A DNA stretch of 64,000 nt, from contig JAPQWV010000656.1 of the NCBI GenBank assembly GCA_027422505.1, positions 124,001 through 188,000 of the forward strand, in the 5' to 3' direction. How positions within the stretch are numbered: position 1 is the stretch's first letter; every line of letters begins with the position of its first letter. Below, one piece after another: positions 22,150-33,529 of the stretch. The notes beneath the pieces are model-generated. The model was not told where the DNA came from. It ran no database searches and saw only the letters and a list, made by a program, of their open reading frames with translations. Both the position numbers and the translations under genes were made by a program. Origin of the DNA: Craterostigma plantagineum (taxonomy: Eukaryota; Streptophyta; Magnoliopsida; Lamiales; Linderniaceae).

Positions 22150-25100
22150 CTAGTTCACCAACTTTAAAACACCAATCAAGTCCAAGCAATGCCTGAACTT
22201 GGAAACTGGAAGAGCCTTTGTAAACATGTCTGCAGGATTATCCGTCGTGTTAATCTTCTTGATAAACACCTTCTTATCTACAATGATATCACGAATGAAA
22301 TGATACTTGATATCAATATGTTTAGTCCTTTCGTGATACATCTGATCCTTTGTCAAATGAATCGCACTTTGACTATCACAGAAAATAGTAATAACTCCCT
22401 GATTCTGAGTTAATTCGCTGAATAACCCTTTCAACCACAAAGCTTCTTTGATTGCATCAGTAACCGCCATGTATTCTGCTTCAGTAGTAGATAACGCCAC
22501 TACATGCTGTAGAGTAGCTTTCCAGCTAACTGCACAACCTCCAATACAAAATACATAACCAGTAAGAGATCGTCGTTTATCGAGATCACCTGCGTAGTCT
22601 GAATCGACGAAGCCAACGAGAGTATCAGTGTTTCTGCCAAACTCCAAACAAGTGCTTAGAGTACCCTTCAAGTATCTGAGAATCCACTTCACTGCTTGCC
22701 AGTGTTCTTTCACTGGATTAGCCATATACCTGCTAACAACACTAACAGCTTGTGAAATATCAGGACGTGTACATACCATTGCATACATAATACTGCCGAC
22801 TGCACTCGAGTAAGGAACTCGTGCCATATACGCTTCTTCCTCATCTGATGATGGTGACTGAGCAGCGCTTAGCCTAAAATGGCTAGCAAGAGGAGTGCTG
22901 ACTGGTTTGGCATCGTTCATGCCAAATCTCTCCAAAACCTTTTTGAGGTAACTTTCCTGGGTCAGGTGCAACTTACCAGCTCCTCTATCACGTCTAATCT
23001 CCATACCAAGAATCTTCTTAGCTGCTCCTAAATCCTTCATTTCAAATTCACCGTTCAATAAGGCCTTCAACTGGTGAATTTCTGCAAGATTCTTAGCCGC
23101 AATGAGCATGTCATCAACACATAACAATAGATAAATGAACGAACTGTCATTTAACTTCCGGAAGTAAACACAACTATCATACTTGCTCCTGGAGAAACCA
23201 TGACCCAACATAAAAGAATCAAACCGTTTATACCACTGTCTTGGAGACTGCTTTAATCAATATAAGGATTTCTTCAGTAGACAAACTTGGTCTTCCTTTC
23301 CTTCAATTATGAAGCCTTCAGGTTGCTTCATATAAATCTGTTCATCTAAATCGCCATGTAAGAACGCCGTCTTGACGTCAAGCTGTTCTAACTCCAAATC
23401 ATACATGGAAACGAATGCAAGTAATACACGAATAGAGCTATGTCTAACGACAGGTGAGAAAACATCATTAAAATCTACACCTTGTACCTGACTATAGCTT
23501 TTGGCGACTAATCGTGCCTTATACCTTGCATCGTCAGAACCAGATAAACCTTCTTTCTTCTTGAAGACCCACTTACATCCGACTATTTTCTTTTTCTTCG
23601 GCGGCGCCACAAGAATCCACGTTCCATTCTTGTGCAGAGACTCCATTTCTTCATTCATCGCTACCAGCCACTTATCAGAATTAACATCGCTAATTGCCTC
23701 CGAATAGGTAGAAGGTTCGTCGCCTCCGCCTGTTTCTTGCGCCACTGATAAAGCGTACGAAACTAAATTTACGTACCGTTGTGGTAGTCGAATCTCCCGT
23801 CTCTCCCTATCTCTGGCTATAGTATATTCCTGCTCGGTGCTTTCATCTTCAACAGTATCTGAATCACGTTCTGCCTCATCCTCTTGATCTGTTGAACTCG
23901 TAGCAGGATCATCTGAAACATCTTTGCTGATCTCGAGCTCCACCTCGCTGTGTACACTATCCTTATTTTCTTGATTAGAAGAGTTAGTAGACTATTTCGA
24001 AGGATGTAACATAGAAGACTCTCTACTAATTATAAATTTGGGTGACTTGGGATCAGGATTATATAATCTATATCCTTTCACCCCTAAAGCGTAACCGAGG
24101 AAAATACATTTCTTAGCTCTAGGCTCTAACTTTCCCTCGTTTACGTGCATATAAGCTGGGCATCCAAATATTCTTAAGTTTGAGTAATCAGCAGGAGTAC
24201 CTGACCATACTTCCTCAGGAGTCTTGAAATTGATCGGTGAACACAGTGAACGGTTGACAATATAACATGCTGCGGCGATAGCTTCAGCCCAAAAATCATT
24301 TGTCAACCCAGCGTTGGAGATCATATATCGAGCTCTCTCTAACAGCGTCCGGTTCATGCGCTCGGCAACACCATTTTGTTGAGGCGTCATTCGAACAGTG
24401 TGATGTCGAGCAATTCCTTCATTCTTGCAGAACTCATTGAACTCGCTTCCGCAAAATTCTAAGCCAATATCTGTCCGCAACCGCTTGATCTGTTTTCCTG
24501 TCTGCTTTTCAATCAAAGCCTTCCATTGTTTAAACGTTAGGAAAACATCACTTTTCTGCTTAAGAAAATAGACCCAGACTTTCCTTGAAAAATCATCAAT
24601 GAAAGTCAACATATATCTTGCACCACCTTTGGACGGAACACGAGAAGGACTCCATACATCAGAATGAATATAGTCCAAAGTACCTTTCGTCCTGTGGACT
24701 ACTGGCGAATTGAAGCTGACTCGTTTCTGCTTCCCAAAAATACAGTGTTCGCAAAAGTCCATCTTACCTGTACTTTGACCGCAAAGTAGGCCCTGCTTGC
24801 TCAAAATCGTCAAGCCTTTTTCTCCCATGTGTCCAAGACGCATATGCCATAATCTCGTGGTATCAACCTCCGGGGATGTCGAAACTGCAGCGGAACCTGT
24901 AACAGTAGTTCCCTGCAAAATATATAAATTTCCAGACCTGCAAGCTTTCATCACGACAAGGGCACCTCTGGCAATTTTCAAAACTCCACCTTCACCTGAG
25001 AACCTGCACCCTTGAGATTCAAGTGTGCCTAAAGAGACAAGATTTCTCTTCATATCTGGAACATGTCTGACTTCTGTGAGCGTTCGGATGATTCCGTCGA

Positions 25101-26105
25101 ACATCTTGATCCTAACTGTGCCTTTATCAACAACTTTACACGGAGCATCATTTCCCATTAAGACATATCCACCATCAAAATTTTCATATGTGGAAAAACA
25201 GTCCCGACTCCGACTTATGTGGTAAGAACAACCGAATCTAAGATCCACTCATTATCAGACCTAATAATATTTGCAGTTGCTACAAAAATAGTTCCATCGC
25301 TCTCATCAGCAGCTAAACTAGCTTCGGCGGGTTTATTAAATTGCTGATTATTTTTCTCCTTATTTTTTAATTTAAAACAATCAGCTTTAATGTGTCCCTT
25401 TTTCTTGCAAAAATTACAGACTTTATTTCTGTACCTGGATTTCGACATTTCTTTAGATCTGCTACTTTCAGCATCTCTACGTTCTGGTCTTCCCCGTGCA
25501 AACAGGCCTTCTGCCTGGCTACCACTTGTTTCTCCCGTAATATCCCTGTCTATCTGTTCTTTCGATTGTAAAGCAGATTTGACACTAGCATATGATATCT
25601 TATCTTTCCCATAGATTATAGTGTCACGAAAATGCTTTAAAGACGAGGGAAGGGAACACAACAATATTATGGCTTGATCTTCGTCCGTCACTTTTACTTC
25701 TACGTTCGCCAAATCGATAATGATAGAATCGAATTTATCAAGATGCGAAAGAATAGAAGTACCTTCTGTCATTTTCATACTGTATAGCTTCTGCTTTAAA
25801 TAAAGCCGATTCTCCTTAGCCTTCTTCATGTAGATAGCTTTTAACGCATCCCACATACCCATGGCCGTCGTCTCCGTGGCAACTTCTTGTAAAACCTCGT
25901 AAGAGAGATTTAAGATAATAGCCGATCTGGCTTTCTTGTCCAGCTCATTAAATTGATCGTCCTTCATTTCGGTTGGTTTCTTCTTTGCGCCATCAAGCGC
26001 CACCTCGCAACCGTCTTGAGTGAGTATGGCCTCCATCTTGAGACTCCACATTGCAAAGTTGACATTTCTGTCGAACTTTTCAATTGACATCTTTGTTATC
26101 GTCAT
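22150..26105 (-). pseudogene. Copia gag-pol polyprotein, broken by one frameshift and two stops
   Basis: Gag starts at the ATG at 26105 (MTITKMSIEKF), not at the earlier TTG, and contains the zinc knuckle CNFCKKKGHIKADC. The protease DSG motif is broken: the frame breaks at WILDS and resumes as GCSYHI, consistent with loss of one base near 25240. The integrase part (about 23992-25235) shows the H-H-C-C region and the catalytic region [18 protein letters not shown] at about 23992 interrupts it. The reverse transcriptase is cut by TGA where Gly is expected (KKSLY, stop, LKQSPRQWY, about 23255). The active-site motif reads CVDD where YVDD is usual. RNase H motifs (DSDYAGD, STTEAEY, CDSQSA) are intact. 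Without correction no full polyprotein can be made. Confidence 0.9.
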
Positions 26106-26122
26106 GGTCGCTAAAATAAATC

Positions 26123-26141
26123 GGATTGGCTCTGATACCAA
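26123..26141 (-). other. tRNA-Met primer-binding site of the copia element
   Basis: On the minus strand the sequence immediately after the 5' LTR reads TTGGTATCAGAGCC. It is complementary to the 3' end of plant initiator tRNA-Met and typical of copia elements. It sets the orientation of the element. Confidence 0.9.
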
Positions 26142-26143
26142 TT

Positions 26144-26621
26144 TGTTAGGATATGCGGAAATCCCCGATAATTATTTGCCCGAAAAATGACGATAATAAA
26201 TAAACGAGACGAAAAATAATTTTGGACAGTGACACGAGATTTACGTGGTTCGGTCAGAATGGCCTACGTCCACGGACCGGAGGGTAGAATTTCTTTATTA
26301 TGTGGAGAGATTACAAACACGTACACTGACGTGGTACAAAAGCACTACAACAATATTAGGAGTATGCTACAGAAAATAATCGGAGTAGAAGATTTTTGCC
26401 TTGTAGTGGTGTTTTTCCTTTCGTCGAATGGTATCTATTTATAGGAGAAATTTTGCCCTGATCCATCGTGTGTACTGAAGAAAAATAAAACATGCTGTAT
26501 TGACTTTGAATTCTTCCTTGCACGCAAAAACAAATCTCGGCGCCTGCATTGTTTGCTTTTCTTTGTCCACATTTTCCATTCTCAATAGCTGCTTTTGTTG
26601 AATGGTCAAGCTCACCTAACA
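26144..26621 (-). repeat. 5' LTR of copia element
   Basis: 478 bp. Compared with the other LTR I see three substitutions (GGGCCGG/GGACCGG, AGTAGGC/AGTATGC, AATATCTG/AATAGCTG) and no indels. Confidence 0.95.
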
Positions 26622-26626
26622 ATAGT

Positions 26627-27550
26627 AAATCCCAACGCTCATATTTCGATAAAAGGCATCTAAACTCGAAATATACGGACAACATGAAAGTTACAACCTA
26701 TGTGTTCGGCACTGACCAGTGACCAATCGTCTTCAAACAGAAAGATACAAAGCTGAGTTATATGTTATGTTGTATATATAATGTATGAATTTATTTTATA
26801 TGTGTGGATAGAACGAAATTCTGGCAAAAATGAGGAGAAGAAAGGGGTCCCAGATAGATATACAGTACGCTTTCGGTGATCAATGTGCACTTAAAAAGGC
26901 AGACTAGTATATAATTATTTTATCTCCCGGAACTTTTGAATGTAATTCTGACGTTTTTTTAATCTCTATATATGATTCACTATTTCGATGAAGATATGAA
27001 CTTTTTCCCCTTAAATATCTGCATGCCTATATTATGTTCTAGTGTGATACGATTTGACTTGATACGACACTTTCCCATAAATATTTTGAAAAAATAGAAT
27101 AAAAAAAGCGAAATGAATTGTCCAAATTTAATTTTGTTCGGCTCATTTATGATTGTAGGTTCACCCAGATTCACCTTGTCTCTGTCTTAAACGGTCCTAG
27201 TTTTAGTATTGGACCCAAACCCACATCAATGGCCCGACCCGTCTATGTTAATTAGGGCTCAAGTATTTTCTTGCAATCCACAAAAATTATATATCTCTTA
27301 CAAAACTTCAGTGCAAACAAAGCCCTAAAAGAGTATGGTCATATCTTTTCGACACTTTCATCCTCATCTTTCGTTCACTTAACAATAACATTAAAATTCA
27401 TTTACTTAACCAATTAACTATTAAATAATGAAGGAGAATAGCTCTCACATGGATGTTATTAATAGTTGTATGAGAACGCACGGATCAATTGTTAAATATA
27501 CCGAAATGATCCTCCATATTCTATTTCATAGGAATATCCAATTCAAATTT
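26627..27550. other. AT-rich spacer, nothing recognised
   Basis: I see no coding frame, repeat structure or RNA gene here. Confidence 0.5.
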
Positions 27551-28285
27551 AGGCCAAATTATTAAAATAGGACACTAACTATAGCTTTCATTTTTTTAAG
27601 CCACTAAGTTTCGTATTTGCAAAGTTAGGTCGCTAAGTATTATATTTGAGTAATTTCGGGACACTTTGCCCGGAAATTCGAAATGTGTCCCAAAATAACT
27701 CAGTTATGATACTTAGCTAGGGGTGGCCACAGTTCGGTAAACCGGCCGAACCGACCGAAATACCGAAAATTCGGTACGAACCGAATACCGAACCGAAATT
27801 CGTTTTTTTTTTTAAAAAATCGGTAATTCGGTTCGGTACGGATATACCAGTTCGGTATACCGAACCGAACCGAATTACCGAAATTTATATTTATAGTTAA
27901 AAAAATATATTAAATTTGATAAAATTAAACAAAAATCAATATATTTAATATATTTAAAAGGTTAAAATTTAAAAATATTAATATATTTAATATTTTAAAA
28001 TTCGGTTATGCCTAATTTTAATTTTTTTTAAATATTTCGGTTAACCGTTCGGTTAACCGAATTACCGAATTAAAAATTCGGTATAACTGAACACCGAACC
28101 GAGAAATTCGGTTCGGTATTCGGTTTTAAAAGAATAAAAGAATTCGGTTCGGTTAATCGAAACTTCGGTTCGGTACGGTTCGGTACGTACCGAATGCCCA
28201 CCCCTATACTTAGCGATCTAATTTTGCAAATACAAAACTTAATGACCTAAAAAGATGAAAGTATAGTTAGTGTCCTATTCGGCCT
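27551..28285. mobile_element. Palindromic MITE interrupted by a hAT MITE
   Basis: The arms AGGCCAAATTATTAAAATAG and its inverse (right arm shortened to ATTCGGCCT) enclose inverted copies of GACACTAACTATAG and GTATTTGCAAA. It is homologous over its whole length to the uninterrupted copy at 28772-29018. At 27710-28214 it is split by a hAT MITE with its own target duplication, so this element is the older of the two. Confidence 0.8.
27718..28206. mobile_element. hAT-type MITE (489 bp), nested
   Basis: Ends TAGGGGTGG... and ...CCACCCCTA, TTCGGT-rich arms, and an exact 8-bp duplication TACTTAGC (27710-27717, 28207-28214). The duplication is part of the host MITE, as its second copy shows, so the insertion site is reconstructed unambiguously. 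Same family as 822-1589 but without captured sequence. Confidence 0.9.
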
Positions 28286-28771
28286 AAAACATACTTAGAT
28301 CACACTTATCTTCGTGAAAGTTCCTGCTAAAATTGCAATTATGCTAACCATATATTGAAAGTTTGATAACAAGACAAACATTTAAGTTATCTAAGTTATA
28401 TTGTTGTATTTTGCGAGTCGAACAACCTTCGGTTCGAAAGATGTGGAGCACCTTTTAAATACTAAGGTTTTTTTTTTTTTTTTTTTTTTTTTATCTTGCT
28501 ACGGTTATGTATGTATATATATTGTATATATATATATTCTTTACTATGTAGTTACTATGTGTTTTATAATAATTCAAATAGAACACGTTTCTAATTATAT
28601 TGCTATTATTCCGACAAGACAATTAGTCTTTTCATAAGCCAAAAACTTAACGCAATATTGTGAAATTACAATCAATAAGTCGTATCTCAATCTTAATGCT
28701 AGCATCACTTATCTCCGTTCAATCGCAACAAATAGTTAGGAAGGCTATTAATCTTCGTTATAAATAATAAA
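28286..28771. other. Spacer with a 25-bp poly(T) tract
   Basis: Holds T25 at about 28468-28492 and a short TA-rich run after it. No gene recognised. Confidence 0.5.
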
Positions 28772-29018
28772 AGGCCGAATTATTAAAATAGGACACTAAC
28801 TATAGTTTTCATTTTTTTATGTCATTAAGTTTTGTATTTGCAAAATTAGGTCTTAAGTATCATAACTGAGTTATTTTGGGACACAATTCGAATTTTCGAC
28901 CAAAGTGTCCCGAAATTACTCAGCTATGATACTTAGCGACCTAACTTTGCAAATATGAAACTTAGTGACCTAAAAAAATGAAAGCTATAGTTAGTGTCCT
29001 ATTTTAATAATTTGGCCT
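28772..29018. mobile_element. Palindromic MITE (247 bp), uninterrupted copy
   Basis: The termini AGGCCGAATTATTAAAATAG and AGGCCAAATTATTAAAATAG (reverse complement of the right end) continue as an inverted repeat over nearly the full length, so the element can fold into a long hairpin. Homologous to 27551-28285. No clear target duplication; the superfamily is left open. Confidence 0.8.
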
Positions 29019-29268
29019 CAAAATTATTTATGAGAAACGGAGTCTTCGTGATTAACTATGGATGACCTCATTCTTGAAGTTAGACTGTTTCCTGGTAATC
29101 ATTTAGATTTGGTCCATTTATAACAAATCGACGAATATTCAAGAAACGAATATCCCTTCACAATCGGAAAACTATCCAACAATCTTACCCGTCTCGTGCC
29201 TCTCACGTGACACAATCTTAAACCTAGGATTCTCACAACAAACCCTCCTAGACCCTCGGACACTTCCC

Positions 29269-29276
29269 TATAAATA
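29269..29276 (+). promoter_or_regulatory. TATA box of the early nodulin-like gene
   Basis: TATAAATA lies 65 bp before the start codon at 29341, which leaves room for a leader of about 35 nt. Confidence 0.65.
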
Positions 29277-29340
29277 ACCAACGCACTTTGCTGAACAAAT
29301 CTCATTATTCTTCAGCTACGAAAGGTACAAAGCTTCTCCA

Positions 29341-30517
29341 ATGGCGTCGTTGAAAACCCTAATTGCCTGTTCTTTGGCGCTGGTTCTTTCTCTTTCCACG
29401 TCGATTGGCGTTTGTCGGGGAAGAGAATTTATGGTCGGCGGAGATAATATGTCTTGGAAAGTCCCTTCTGATCCCAATGAGTTCAACAAATGGGCTTCGA
29501 TGAACCGATTCTTAGTCGGCGATTCTTTAGGTATGCAGTGATCTATATTTTCTTTTTTCCATCAGCTCGATCCTATCTTGTGTTTTTCCATTGACTATTA
29601 GGTTAGTTATTACGTATGGGAATCCTCCAAATTTGATTTCAGTTTCGTATACGGCATGGTTATTTTCTGCTCGAATATCATGTATAAATAGTGAGTTGAG
29701 CATCACTAAATTACTGCTCAACATTATTGCATCGAATCGTGTTCGAAAAAGCTAACCTAAGTTAAATTTCCGTGACAATGCCGCTGCAGTTATTGAGAAA
29801 TTGATTTTCTTTTTTGTTTTCGATGGGCTTGATTTTATCTCGTGCTTTCTGTGGTCCATCGATTTTATAGAGCTTGTTTTTTCCATTGACTGAGATTTAT
29901 GAGTTATCTAAGAGAAATCTCTTTCATAACTTAATCTCTCAAGTAATTAGGGTTTTTCCCCATGCAAATTAGGGTTACAAAGCATCTTCATAGCTAGTAT
30001 TCACGTCTGCAAATTACTACATTTCCTCGAATAACATGTCGCTGCAGTTATTACATACGATTCAGAGACCGACTCTGTGCTCCAAGTGTCAGAAAATGAC
30101 TACGAAACGTGCAATAAATCCAATCCCATCAAATATTACAGCGATGGAAGCACGAGGATAACCTTGGACAGATCGGGCCCGTTCTACTTCATAAGCGGGA
30201 CCCAAGACCATTGCGAGAAGGGACAAAAACTCGAAATCGTCGTGCTATCTCCGAGGCCGCCAAGTGGCGAGGACGAGCCAATCGCACCTTCACCTTCCAT
30301 CTCCGGCGATGACATGGCGCCATCGCCAGCTGAGGAGGAGCACCACCACCAAGACGAGGAGCACCACCACCTTGCTCCGGCGCCCCACCACCATCACCAT
30401 CACCACCACCACGCTCCGGCGATGGCTCCGAGCAATGGAGGTGCTTGTGGGCTTATAGTGGCGTGGACGGCTTTTTCGAGCATTTTAGGGTTGGTTCTTT
30501 TCGTGGCCTTGGTTTAG
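29341..30517 (+). CDS. Early nodulin-like protein (phytocyanin, GPI-anchored)
   Basis: Two exons, 29341-29530 and 30048-30517, join in phase 1 through a GT-AG intron at the position usual for phytocyanin genes, giving 219 residues. Residues 1 to about 27 form a signal peptide (LIACSLALVLSLSTSIGVCRG). The plastocyanin-like domain spans about 28-130: REFMVGG...SWKVP, FLVGDSLVITYD, SVLQVSENDYETCN, GPFYFISGTQDHCEKGQKL. Two Cys (ETCN, HCEKG) can form the conserved disulphide. The copper site is incomplete: the Cys ligand is Ser in FISG, and Gln stands at the axial position, as in the early nodulin-like group, which is thought not to bind copper. A Pro/Ser/His-rich stretch with nine consecutive His follows, then a hydrophobic tail consistent with a GPI anchor at the plasma membrane. 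Its exact role is unknown. Confidence 0.92.
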
Positions 30518-31178
30518 GGTTTTCTTCAAAGTTTTAGCGTGCTAGTTTGGTTTCCTATTGTCTTTCGGATATGTTATTTTCATTTGGGCGTCGAATTTTT
30601 GCTATCGTATATATATTTTGGTTATCTGAAATCTATTGACCGTTATTGATGACCGCATTCTTTTCTATCCTGCCCAGTGGGCTTATAACCCAACTCGTGT
30701 AGATTTTTCGACGTGTGAAATTTTCGATGATGTCTCGAAAATCTAACGAATTGATTGATGTTTTTTTAGAATGCAAGGGTGGTTTTTTATTGCGTCTATC
30801 AGATCTGCTTTCGTTTCGGTGTTGGTATAACCCAACTCGCTCAGATTTTCAACACGTGAAAGTTTCAATGATTTTGATGAAATCTAATCGGTACCAACAC
30901 GGAACTTGTATTACTGAGTGGGCCACGTGTCAATTTTTTTGGAGTTGGGTTACACACAAGTTGAAGACAGAACCAAACGATCGCATAAGCATAAACTAAA
31001 ATCACACACATACACACACTACACAAACTCCATCTCGGAGATAGTACATCATATCATACAAACGAGTGATAAACACTCAAACACGTAATAATCTACGTAT
31101 CACAAACGATACTTATTATTCATGGAAAAAAGAAAGACGAACGGTAAGATACCGAAATCGCCCATAATATTTAAATGT
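30518..31178. other. Spacer between two convergent genes
   Basis: Contains the 3' flanks of the early nodulin-like gene and the proline-rich protein gene. A diverged repeat (GGGCTTATAACCCAACTCGTGTAG... at about 30680 and GGTATAACCCAACTCGCTCAG... at about 30824) suggests an old tandem duplication. No gene seen. Confidence 0.5.
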
Positions 31179-31580
31179 TCAAGGGTTTGCAGGAAATTCA
31201 GGCGGTATCATGGGATTAGGCAATTGAGGAATCGTTGGGAGCCCATTTGGCAATTGAGGTTCGGGCAGCTGAGGGATCTCAGGTTTGGGCAGCGTGGGCA
31301 GCTGTGGAATCTCGGGCAGGGGTAATGTCGGGATTTTTGGTGCAGGCTGAGTAGCAGTGTAGTCAGGTTCGGGCGGCTCGGGGGAATAATCAGGCTCGGG
31401 TGCCTCGGGAGTCTCGGGCTCGTCGGGCAGGTCTGGAGTATCATAGTCGGGATCTTCGAGGAGCATACGAGCATTAGCTATGTGGTTATTATTATTATTA
31501 CAAAGCGAAGATAATGTGATCATTGCAAGCATTAGCAAGAAGAAGAACGATGAGTAGCTTGTGATGTTCTTGAGTTCCAT
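31179..31580 (-). CDS. Small secreted proline-rich protein
   Basis: A single exon of 133 residues. Residues 1 to about 37 form a signal peptide with a hydrophobic core (FFFLLMLAMITLSSL) followed by an Asn run. The mature part is mostly Pro, Glu, Asp and Leu: an acidic segment (DTPDLPDEPETPEAPEPDY), then repeats of the type LP..PEIPQLP. This is the composition of short proline-rich or PELPK-like cell-wall proteins, whose prolines are often hydroxylated. There is a TATA box about 75 bp upstream. It faces the early nodulin-like gene tail to tail. The protein is low-complexity, so family membership rests on composition; the reading frame, signal peptide and promoter together make it a credible gene. 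Confidence 0.75.
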   Translation of the reverse strand: MELKNITSYSSFFFLLMLAMITLSSLCNNNNNHIANARMLLEDPDYDTPDLPDEPETPEAPEPDYSPEPPEPDYTATQPAPKIPTLPLPEIPQLPTLPKPEIPQLPEPQLPNGLPTIPQLPNPMIPPEFPANP

Positions 31581-31651
31581 GTTGATGGTTTTAAGAGTGT
31601 TGTAGATGCAATAATGGATGAGATTGTTAAGGGTATGGCTGTTTAATTATG

Positions 31652-31660
31652 TATTTATAG
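31652..31660 (-). promoter_or_regulatory. TATA box of the proline-rich protein gene
   Basis: CTATAAATA on the minus strand, about 72 bp upstream of the ATG at 31580. Confidence 0.6.
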
Positions 31661-31939
31661 GCATATGATGGGGTGATATTCATTAAGAAAAAAATATTAG
31701 GGTTTTGGTTGGTTGGTAAGAGAAATAGTTGGGGTTTGTTTAACTACATGTGAGTGATTAATTATTTGTGTCAACTTATAATAGTTCGTTTACTCTTCAT
31801 TTCGAATGTTCTTGAGTTTTGTTGTTCACACGTTGCGTCAAAGGGGTGAGTCATAGTAGAGTAGCTACGTGGACAAATTATTAGATATCGATAGCCTTTT
31901 TTTTTTTTTTTTTTTTTTTGTTTTCATTTTGGCGATTAT

Positions 31940-32254
31940 TAGTACTGTCAAAACAGGTTGGCGGGCGGGGCGGCCCATATCCCGACAAAGCCTGCTGCTT
32001 GGCGGGGCGGGGCGGACCGGTCCGCCATTAAAGATGATGCCCGCCCAAACCCGCCCGCCAGGAATTTTTTTTATATTTTATTTTGATTTAAACTTTTTAA
32101 TTTATTAAGAAATTATTTAATAATTATGATATTTAAATATACATTAATGCATTAATCAGTAAATGCATCATTATTTATAAATGAATCGTTAATTAATTCC
32201 TCAAATTAAATTAATATATGACCGCCTCACCCCCACTGCGGGCTGACGGCTCTT
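31940..32254. mobile_element. hAT-type MITE (315 bp), GGCGGG-rich
   Basis: Begins TAGTACTGTCAAAACAGG and ends GGGCTGACGGCTCTT, resembling the TAGAGCTGTCAAAACGGGCC termini of the element at 46811-47249. Flanked by an exact 8-bp duplication GCGATTAT (31932-31939, 32255-32262). GC-rich arms with GGCGGGGCGG. No gene inside. A poly(T) tract (about 31898-31919) precedes it. Confidence 0.82.
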
Positions 32255-32262
32255 GCGATTAT

Positions 32263-33229
32263 GTTATGACGAGCTTTATCTGTCGAAACGAATTTGAATT
32301 TTGGATTCCTTTTTGTCGCAAAATAAGCCCAAACTTCTATTTGGTTGATTAAGCGGAATTCACTTGACATTGGCGACATTAAATAATGTTACACAAGATT
32401 TGCGACTTATTTTGTCGAAAAAGGATGACATATCCAATAAATTTGATAAGTGACCTTTTTTATTTGCAATGATCAGATATATGTCCCAAAATCGGAAAGT
32501 GGTAAAAATTAATCCAAATTCTAATTTCGGCGTGGAAATGGTTGCAATATCTGTAAAAATTTAAGCCCCTTAATTTATAGCTGAGGGGCGTGCATAAAAA
32601 TCGGAACCTCAAGAGCGCACGGCGGCTCGTATGTGATATGCCTTATCAGGTATTCTTTATTGATTTTGTCGATAGTTATTTTTTTCGAAGTATGTTATAT
32701 ATCTTACATAGATAAGCAAATGTAGTACTCTCGTACATCTGCCTCGTCCCCCTTTGTTATTTAATTAATTAATTTCGATTAATTTCGCCCACGTTCTATA
32801 TGATATTTCCTTCTTTTAATTAATTTCCTTTTTAAAAATATTTGTTCTACAAAATATGCCACATTCGCGTTTTTGGCCCACGTTCTATTATTTGCAGAAA
32901 AACTAATTACTATATACTATTTTAAGCTAATAGAAACGTTTACAGTGACTCAGTAAAGACAACCACCTCTTCCATCAATCATATTGACAAAGGAAATGTA
33001 TAAGCAAAGGTTCTACATCCATCGCCTGACAAAGTATTGCGAAAGAATTTATGTAAGCTTCATTCTTTTATATATGAATCTTACCATATAATCAAAGGTT
33101 TTACACAAGGCTCTCTCTTTGGTTGTTCTCAGATGCATGAAGTTATCTGATGATGATGATAGATGTGTCGGATGAGTAATATATGACAGATATTTGCTAT
33201 TCTATTTTCGATTATGGTAGAGGTAAGAT
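32263..33229. other. Spacer, nothing recognised
   Basis: Only a short inverted repeat (TTGTCGCAAAATAAG at about 32311 and CTTATTTTGTCGAAAAA at about 32406). The 5' end of the adjoining Helitron may lie in the right part, but no convincing 5' terminus is visible. Confidence 0.4.
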
Positions 33230-33529
33230 GATTGAATTACAATTTTATTGTACCTATTTTATTTTTATTCTTTTGTATAATCAACTATGTTCACGTCCAA
33301 GATATGTATTATTTCTGGGTTGATCATGTTAGTTTTTTTTTTAATCATAATACATTTATTCGCACTTCGTGTTTGTATTTTTTTTATTTTTATTGCAAGA
33401 TACTTGTTTGTATTTTCATTATGTTAATTTGGCGACGGTTCGTATTTTACTTAATCTTAAAGTTCGTTCAGAAAATTAAAAAACAAATAAATATAATTTC
33501 GATATATAGTCAAGGATCCGTGTGTGTTG

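Larger units (their letters stand above)
21587..26621 (-). mobile_element. Complete Ty1/copia LTR retrotransposon, defective coding region
   Basis: Two 478-bp LTRs (21587-22064, 26144-26621) begin TGTTAGG and end CCTAACA. They are flanked by an exact 5-bp duplication ATAGT (21582-21586, 26622-26626). A primer-binding site for initiator tRNA-Met lies just inside the right LTR and a purine-rich tract just inside the left. The order gag, protease, integrase, reverse transcriptase, RNase H is that of copia elements, read right to left. I count only three differences between the LTRs, so insertion is recent. Even so, the coding frame carries a frameshift and two stops. Confidence 0.96.

Noticed and set aside
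31122..31325. Plus-strand frame opposite the proline-rich protein gene
   Set aside because: Antisense shadow of the Pro-rich repeats; no start context or promoter.
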